From Pseudomonas sp. FP453 (GTDB lineage: Bacteria > Pseudomonadota > Gammaproteobacteria > Pseudomonadales > Pseudomonadaceae), in assembly GCF_030687495.1 (NCBI RefSeq), contig NZ_CP117435.1, forward strand, positions 5,150,501 through 5,214,500: DNA of 64,000 nt, given 5' to 3'. Of this stretch, positions 57,767 through 64,000 are shown one piece after another. The position numbers and the translations under genes are program-made. Within the stretch, counting starts at the first letter, position 1. Every line of letters begins with the position of its first letter. Under the pieces are notes generated by a model that was not told where the DNA came from, did no database searches, and saw nothing but the letters and a program-made list of their open reading frames with translations.

Positions 57767-57878
57767 GGGTGTACTCCACGTAAGGCGGGTTTATGACGTG
57801 GATAATATTGGCCACGCACAGGCTTGAATATCACTATTGATTTGGGTGATTAAGGGATAAAAGCTAGGATGGACAACT

Positions 57879-57970
57879 GTGGCGAGGGAGCTTGCTCCCG
57901 CTGGGCTGCGTAGCGGCCCCAAAATATTGGGAGCGCTTCGCACTCCAGCGGGAGCAAGCTCCCTCGCCAC
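57879..57970. repeat. 26-bp perfect inverted repeat (second REP family)
   Basis: GTGGCGAGGGAGCTTGCTCC... (57879-57904) and its exact complement (57945-57970), with a 40-base spacer that also folds (GCTGCGTAGCGG, GGGAGCGCTTCGCACTCC). A REP class distinct from the GTGGGAGC one. Confidence 0.9.
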
Positions 57971-57981
57971 CGGTGATGGGT

Positions 57982-58464
57982 TCAGCTCAGGGCTTTTTCG
58001 ATGGCCTGGACGATGGTGGGATCGTCCGGTGCCGTGCGTGGAGAGAAGCGCGCCAGCACGCGCCCATCTTTACCCAGCAGGAATTTTTCGAAGTTCCAGG
58101 TGATATCCCCAGGAAACTCGGCACCCTCCCCCGCCAGCAGCCGATACAGCTGGTGACGATCCGGCCCGTTGACGTCGAGCTTGCTGCCCAACGGGAACGT
58201 CACGCCGTAGTTGAGGCTGCAGAACTCGCGGATTTCCTCTTCGCTGCCCGGCTCCTGCCCCGCAAACTGATTGCACGGCAGGCCAAGCACGGTGAAACCC
58301 TGGTCCTTGTATTGCTGGTAGAGGTTTTCCAGCGCCGCGTATTGCGGGGTCAAGCCACACTTGGAGGCCACGTTGACCACCAGCACCACCTGGCCCTTGA
58401 AGGGCGCCAGTGGCAGCTCTTGTCCGTCCAAAGCTTTGAGTTTCAGGTCGTGGAAAGCACTCAT
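57982..58464 (-). CDS. Glutathione peroxidase-family protein
   Basis: A 160-residue peroxidase. ATG 58464 follows GGAG; the longer frame to 58536 is not needed. Peroxidatic Cys36 in NVASKCGLTPQY, Gln in LGLPCNQFAGQEPG and Trp in ITWNFEKFL complete the active site. Probably thioredoxin-dependent, as usual for bacterial members with the second Cys (LGLPCNQF). Confidence 0.95.
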   Translation of the reverse strand: MSAFHDLKLKALDGQELPLAPFKGQVVLVVNVASKCGLTPQYAALENLYQQYKDQGFTVLGLPCNQFAGQEPGSEEEIREFCSLNYGVTFPLGSKLDVNGPDRHQLYRLLAGEGAEFPGDITWNFEKFLLGKDGRVLARFSPRTAPDDPTIVQAIEKALS

Positions 58465-58565
58465 GACGAACTCCAGATATCCCATGTTCTTGGCAAAGCG
58501 GCTCGTCGAGATTACAACCCGCAAGCCTGCAATCATAGACGCCGATTACAAAACCCGCCTGCGGG

Positions 58566-59030
58566 TTACTGAGCGGTCGGCCACGGCAAAATCGGAATCG
58601 CGGTCACGGCGTTCTGCGGGCTGCCTTCGATCAGGCGGTCGCTGTACACCAGGTAAACCAGGGTATTGCGCTTCTTGTCGAGGAAGCGCACCACCTGCAT
58701 GGTCTTGAACACCAGCGAGGTGCGTTCCTTGAACACTTCGTCGCCGTCCTTGAGCTCGCCCTTGAAGCGGATCGGGCCGACCTGGCGGCAGGCGATCGAG
58801 GCTTCGGCGCGGTCTTCGGCCAGGCCCAGGCCGCCTTTGACGCCGCCGGTCTTGGCGCGCGACAGGTAGCAGGTCACGCCATCGACCTTGGGGTCGTCAA
58901 AGGCTTCGACGACGATCCGGTCGTTGGGGCCGACGAACTTGAACACGGTCGACACCTGGCCGATTTCTTCGGCCGAGGCCAGCAGTGGCATGGCCAGCAG
59001 CAGGCCGAGCAATCCCTTCATTACGCGCAT
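58566..59030 (-). CDS. creA: CreA-family periplasmic protein
   Basis: A 154-residue exported protein with a signal peptide ending LASA-E. CreA motifs: [47 protein letters not shown]. Conserved but of unknown function. Lies 15 bases downstream of proB on the same strand, the usual Pseudomonas order obgE-proB-creA. Confidence 0.94.
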   Translation of the reverse strand: MRVMKGLLGLLLAMPLLASAEEIGQVSTVFKFVGPNDRIVVEAFDDPKVDGVTCYLSRAKTGGVKGGLGLAEDRAEASIACRQVGPIRFKGELKDGDEVFKERTSLVFKTMQVVRFLDKKRNTLVYLVYSDRLIEGSPQNAVTAIPILPWPTAQ

Positions 59031-59045
59031 CGTGTATTCCTTTGG

Positions 59046-60164
59046 TTAGACCAGTATCAGGTTGTCGCGGTGAACCAGCTCCGGTTCCGCCATGTAACCC
59101 AATAGTCCGACAATCGCATCAGAAGATTGTCCAATGATTTTCTGCGCTTCCAGGGCGCTGTAGTTGGCCAGGCCACGGGCGATCTCACGACCGTCCGGCG
59201 CGACGCACACCACCATCTCGCCACGGCGGAAGCTGCCTTGCACCAACTTGACGCCCACCGGCAGCAAGCTCTTGTTGCCTTGGGACAGCGCCGATACCGC
59301 GCCCTCGTCCAGCACCAGGGTGCCACGGGTTTGCAGGTGCCCGGCCAGCCACTGCTTGCGCGCCGCCAGCATGCCGCGTTCTGGCGACAGCAGCGTACCG
59401 ATGCGCTCGCCCGCCTTGAGCCGGTCCAGCACGCGCTCGATGCGCCCGCCGACGATGATGGTGTGGGCGCCGGAACGCGCGGCCAGGCGCGCAGCGCGCA
59501 ACTTGGTCTGCATGCCGCCACGACCGAGGGCACCGCCGACGCTGCCGGCCACGGCGTCCAGCGCCGGGTCATCGGCGCGCGCCTCGTAGATCAGCTGGGC
59601 GTCTGGGTTGTTGCGCGGGTCGGCGTCGAACATGCCGTCGCGGTCGGTGAGGATCACCAACAGGTCGGCTTCCACCAGGTTGGCGACGAGGGCGGCCAGG
59701 GTGTCGTTGTCGCCGAAGCGGATTTCGTCGGTGACCACGGTGTCGTTTTCGTTGATCACCGGGATGACTTTCAGCTCCACCAGCGCGCGCAAGGTGCTGC
59801 GGGCGTTGAGGTAGCGCTTGCGGTCGGACAGGTCGTCGTGGGTCAGCAGGATCTGCGCCGTGTGGCGGCCATGCTCGGCAAAGCTGGATTCCCAGGCTTG
59901 CACCAGGCCCATCTGGCCGATGGCGGCGGCGGCTTGCAGTTCGTGCATCGCGCTGGGTCGCGCGGTCCAGCCGAGGCGGCTCATCCCGGCGGCAACGGCC
60001 CCGGACGAGACCAACACCAACTCGACGCCAGCCTCATGCAAGGCCACCATCTGCTCGACCCAGACGCTCATGGCTGCGCGATCGAGCCCCTTGCCATCCG
60101 CCGTCAGCAGCGCACTTCCGATCTTTACGACCCAGCGCTGCGCACCTGTCACTTTGCTCCGCAT
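59046..60164 (-). CDS. proB: Glutamate 5-kinase
   Basis: A 372-residue enzyme starting proline synthesis. ATG 60164 ([20 protein letters not shown]) is chosen by family; the ATG at 60167 and a TTG at 60173 are in frame. Kinase domain with SSGAVAAG and [16 protein letters not shown], then a C-terminal PUA domain (about 280-365, [13 protein letters not shown]). Follows obgE by about 110 bases. Confidence 0.96.
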   Translation of the reverse strand: MRSKVTGAQRWVVKIGSALLTADGKGLDRAAMSVWVEQMVALHEAGVELVLVSSGAVAAGMSRLGWTARPSAMHELQAAAAIGQMGLVQAWESSFAEHGRHTAQILLTHDDLSDRKRYLNARSTLRALVELKVIPVINENDTVVTDEIRFGDNDTLAALVANLVEADLLVILTDRDGMFDADPRNNPDAQLIYEARADDPALDAVAGSVGGALGRGGMQTKLRAARLAARSGAHTIIVGGRIERVLDRLKAGERIGTLLSPERGMLAARKQWLAGHLQTRGTLVLDEGAVSALSQGNKSLLPVGVKLVQGSFRRGEMVVCVAPDGREIARGLANYSALEAQKIIGQSSDAIVGLLGYMAEPELVHRDNLILV

Positions 60165-60275
60165 CATCTTCAACCTTAGATTGAGGGCTGCGCGACCCAG
60201 CGCGGCCCATAACGTTAAACCCGGATACTAAAACGCCGCTCTAAAGGGAGCGGCGTTCAAGTTTATCGCAACGGA

Positions 60276-61529
<1,254 letters not shown>

Positions 61530-61648
61530 TTAAGAAACCAAGACATAAGACTCTTGCAAAAATGAGCGCAGCGACCTCAATCAGCGACCGCATATCCAGC
61601 GCTTGAGCTCATTACAAACAGCTTTGCAAGAGACTCACTCCACAAACG

Positions 61649-61677
61649 AAAAAGCCCCGTCGCAAGACAGGGCTTTT
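61649..61677 (-). terminator. Terminator of rplU-rpmA
   Basis: On the minus strand AAAAGCCCTGTC pairs with GACGGGGCTTTTT, 16 bases after the rpmA stop. Confidence 0.88.
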
Positions 61678-61692
61678 CCAGCGATCTCGCAA

Positions 61693-61950
61693 TTAAGCTG
61701 CGACAACGCTCACGTAACGGCGGTTGAACGCGCCTTTTACTTCAAACTTGATCACGCCTTCGATTTTCGCGAAGAGGGTGTGATCTTTACCCATGCCTAC
61801 ACCGTAACCGGCGTGGAATTGGGTGCCGCGCTGACGCACGATGATGTTGCCCGGAATGATTTTCTGGCCGCCATACATCTTGACGCCAAGGCGTTTGGCT
61901 TCTGAATCGCGACCGTTACGGGTACTACCACCAGCTTTTTTGTGTGCCAT
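61693..61950 (-). CDS. rpmA: 50S ribosomal protein L27
   Basis: 85 residues, begins [16 protein letters not shown] and has the IIVRQRGT motif. The N-terminus reaches the peptidyl-transferase centre. Follows rplU by 34 bases. Confidence 0.98.
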   Translation of the reverse strand: MAHKKAGGSTRNGRDSEAKRLGVKMYGGQKIIPGNIIVRQRGTQFHAGYGVGMGKDHTLFAKIEGVIKFEVKGAFNRRYVSVVAA

Positions 61951-61984
61951 GAGTCAATTCTCCTAGTGAGGAATTAGGCTGAAA

Positions 61985-62299
61985 TTAAGCCTGAATACCG
62001 GTGATTTTGATCTCGGTGTACCACTGGCGGTGGCCCATACGCTTCATGTGGTGCTTACGACGACGGAACTTGATGATGCGGACTTTATCGTGACGACCTT
62101 GGGAGATCACTTCAGCCACAACGGTAGCGCCAGCAACAACTGGAGCGCCGATGTTCACGTCATCGCCATTGGCGACCAACAGAACGCGATCAAAAGTAAC
62201 GGATTCGCCGGTAGCGATTTCCAGTTTTTCGATCTTCAGGTATTCACCTGGGGCGACCTTGTATTGCTTGCCACCAGTAACAATTACTGCGTACGACAT
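61985..62299 (-). CDS. rplU: 50S ribosomal protein L21
   Basis: 104 residues from ATG 62299 with GGAGA upstream; the longer frame to 62515 is rejected because the L21 N-terminus is [15 protein letters not shown]. Ends with the [19 protein letters not shown]-binding block. Divergent from ispB. Confidence 0.98.
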   Translation of the reverse strand: MSYAVIVTGGKQYKVAPGEYLKIEKLEIATGESVTFDRVLLVANGDDVNIGAPVVAGATVVAEVISQGRHDKVRIIKFRRRKHHMKRMGHRQWYTEIKITGIQA

Positions 62300-62538
62300 G
62301 GTATTTCTCCGATAATCCTGCTCACCCAGCTCTTTATAAGAAGAGGTATTGGCTGGCATGGCTGCATGGGATGGACGTCCCGAATGCAATTGCGTAAGGC
62401 AGGTGCTGCCCAGGAAGTTCAGGGTGCGCGATTGTACGCAAGGTAAATGGCTGTTGCAAGTGGCCGCCCATCGCGCCTTGACACCCGGGGGTGAGGGTCC
62501 TAGCATGCCGCGCAACCCTTCTGGAGCGACTGTCGCTG

Positions 62539-63507
62539 ATGCAACCCCAAGCCTTCTACCGCGCGGTCGCGGACGATTTTAGCGCCGTCGATGGCATCAT
62601 CAAGAAGCAGCTGACTTCTAAAGTGCCGCTGGTCTCCAAAATTGGCGACTACATTACGTCGGCCGGCGGCAAACGTCTGCGTCCTTTATTAGTGTTGCTG
62701 TGTGGCAAGGCCCTGGGCCGCGAAGGCGATGACCTGCGCCTGCTGGCCGCCACCATCGAATTCCTGCACACCGCCACCCTGCTGCATGACGACGTGGTCG
62801 ACATGTCCGGCATGCGCCGTGGCCGTGAGACCGCCAACGCCATGTGGGGCAACGCCCCGAGCGTATTGGTGGGCGACTTCCTGTATTCGCGCTCGTTCGA
62901 GATGATGGTCGAACTGGGCTCGATGCCGGTGATGAAGATTCTGTCCCAGGCCACGCGCATCATCGCCGAAGGCGAAGTGTTGCAGCTGTCCAAGGTGCGC
63001 GACGCCAGCACCACCGAAGAAACCTACATGGAAGTGATTCGCGGCAAAACCGCGATGCTCTTCGAAGCCTCCACCCACAGCGCCGCCGCACTGTGTGGCG
63101 CGACCGCCGAACAGGCCGAAGCCCTACGCACCTTTGGCGACCACCTGGGCGTGGCGTTCCAATTGGTCGACGACCTGCTCGACTACCGTGGCGACGCCGA
63201 AACCCTGGGCAAGAACGTCGGTGACGACCTGGCCGAGGGCAAGCCGACCTTGCCGCTGATCTACACCATGCGCGAAGGCACGCCGGAACAGGCGACCCTG
63301 GTGCGCAAGGCGATCCAGAAAGGCGGGATCGAAGACCTGGAAAGCATCCGCGAAGCCGTGGAAGCCTCGGGCTCGCTGGACTACACCGCGCAGTTGGCAC
63401 GTGACTACGTGGCCCGTGCGATCAAATGCCTGGAAGCCCTGCCGGCCAGCGAATACCGGGATGCCCTGGTTGAGCTGAGCGAGTTTGCGGTCGCGCGTAC
63501 CCACTGA
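62539..63507 (+). CDS. ispB: Octaprenyl diphosphate synthase
   Basis: A 322-residue trans-prenyltransferase. ATG 62539 gives the standard N-terminus ([14 protein letters not shown]). First Asp motif [15 protein letters not shown], second [11 protein letters not shown], substrate-binding GGKRLRP. It makes the ubiquinone side chain needed by the Cyo oxidase and DsbB. Divergent from rplU, as in many gammaproteobacteria. Confidence 0.97.
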   Translation: MQPQAFYRAVADDFSAVDGIIKKQLTSKVPLVSKIGDYITSAGGKRLRPLLVLLCGKALGREGDDLRLLAATIEFLHTATLLHDDVVDMSGMRRGRETANAMWGNAPSVLVGDFLYSRSFEMMVELGSMPVMKILSQATRIIAEGEVLQLSKVRDASTTEETYMEVIRGKTAMLFEASTHSAAALCGATAEQAEALRTFGDHLGVAFQLVDDLLDYRGDAETLGKNVGDDLAEGKPTLPLIYTMREGTPEQATLVRKAIQKGGIEDLESIREAVEASGSLDYTAQLARDYVARAIKCLEALPASEYRDALVELSEFAVARTH

Positions 63508-63520
63508 TTGCACACTGATC

Positions 63521-63544
63521 AATGTGGGAGCCAGCTCCCACATT
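63521..63544. repeat. Collapsed REP palindrome
   Basis: AATGTGGGAGC-CA-GCTCCCACATT: only the outer arms of a REPIN remain, joined by 2 bases. Confidence 0.8.
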
Positions 63545-63580
63545 AGACCCAGTCAAGCTCCACCCACCGCTAAAACCCTA

Positions 63581-63586
63581 TATAAT
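63581..63586 (+). promoter_or_regulatory. TATAAT -10 element of the yjdM gene
   Basis: Perfect TATAAT 39 bases before the GTG start; the -35 region (CTCCAC) is weak. Confidence 0.5.
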
Positions 63587-63625
63587 GTGCGACTTTTAGC
63601 CATCCCTGACTCTCAAGGAGCTTTA

Positions 63626-63967
63626 GTGAGCACGTTGCCACCCTGCCCGAAATGCAATTCCGAATACACCTACGAAGACGGCGCCCAGCTGATCTGCCCG
63701 GAATGCGCCCATGAGTGGTCCGCCAATGGCGAGACCGAAGCAGCCGGCGATGAAACCGTGAAGAAAGACTCTGTGGGCAACGTCCTGCAGGACGGCGACA
63801 CCATCACCGTGATCAAGGACCTCAAGGTCAAGGGTACCTCCCTGGTGGTCAAGGTCGGCACCAAGGTCAAGAACATCCGCCTGTGCGACGGCGACCACGA
63901 TATCGATTGCAAGATCGACGGTATCGGCCCGATGAAACTCAAGTCCGAGTTCGTACGCAAGGTCTGA
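63626..63967 (+). CDS. yjdM: Zinc-ribbon protein YjdM/PhnA
   Basis: 113 residues from GTG 63626 with AAGGAG five bases upstream. N-terminal zinc ribbon CPKC...CPEC, then the PhnA/YjdM domain ([23 protein letters not shown]). The family was once called alkylphosphonate uptake protein, but that role is not established. Last gene in the window. Confidence 0.95.
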   Translation: MSTLPPCPKCNSEYTYEDGAQLICPECAHEWSANGETEAAGDETVKKDSVGNVLQDGDTITVIKDLKVKGTSLVVKVGTKVKNIRLCDGDHDIDCKIDGIGPMKLKSEFVRKV

Positions 63968-64000
63968 ACCTGCTGCTTCCATCCCGCGCCCGCCGCGGGA

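Overview
The window looks like chromosome of a Pseudomonas of the P. fluorescens group. The evidence is family content rather than a database search: GC-rich coding DNA, a cyoABCDE ubiquinol oxidase operon, a bphO-bphP bacteriophytochrome pair, a short-LOV protein of the Pseudomonas SB1/SBW25 type, the folM-folE-folX monapterin genes, fluorescens-type REP/REPIN repeats (GTGGGAGC...GCTCCCAC) and the rplU-rpmA-obgE-proB-creA block.

Layout. 1-2.7 kb: accessory island with small membrane ORFs, an S-pyocin-like toxin carrying a colicin E3-type 16S rRNase domain, its immunity gene, and a DUF3916 gene. 2.9-9.8 kb: an OmpR-type two-component pair, divergent from a PepSY protein, a cytochrome b561, a neuraminidase-like protein, a membrane protein and an LtaS-like phosphotransferase. 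9.8-16.1 kb: cytochrome c, a single-domain response regulator, heme oxygenase and bacteriophytochrome, a tiny ORF behind a large hairpin, and a PhoD-like phosphatase. 16.3-19.3 kb: a HigBA-type toxin-antitoxin pair, a PAS-GGDEF cyclase and a frameshifted aapJ-like binding protein. 19.5-25.5 kb: a class III aminotransferase, a frameshifted pentaheme cytochrome (AdhB-like plus TsdA-like parts), unknown genes and a HisC-like aminotransferase with a Tat signal. 25.6-34.8 kb: cyoABCDE, dsbB, and flavohemoglobin hmp divergent from its sigma-54 activator. 35-46.8 kb: an EamA exporter divergent from an AraC regulator, a MalT-like LuxR regulator with DUF1329/DUF1302 genes, a candidate sRNA, a frameshifted SDR, a hydrolase, a class II aldolase and a flavodoxin. 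46.9-52.2 kb: a probable light-response and pterin module (short LOV, PilZ-like protein, MerR/LitR-like regulator, ABM-membrane protein, folM, folE, folX), then DUF1244 and hopJ-like genes. 52.4-64 kb: mostly conserved housekeeping genes (trxB, cysZ, a glycosyltransferase, an ene-reductase, gpx, creA, proB, obgE, rpmA, rplU, ispB, yjdM), interrupted by a 36-bp-repeat gene preceded by a near-consensus HrpL (hrp) box.

Working together. Two photosensory loci lie about 35 kb apart (red/far-red BphOP and blue-light LOV with a LitR-like regulator), and the second sits beside pterin genes. Respiratory and redox functions (Cyo, DsbB, Hmp, several c-type cytochromes, TrxB, Gpx) form a second theme. 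Three genes (aapJ-like, the multiheme cytochrome, the SDR) carry five small indels, nearly all in short repeats, so either gene decay or residual sequencing error must be considered. The most novel candidates are the hrp-box repeat protein, the intergenic sRNA candidate, the light/pterin module, the pentaheme fusion and the E3-type rRNase on a short pyocin chassis.
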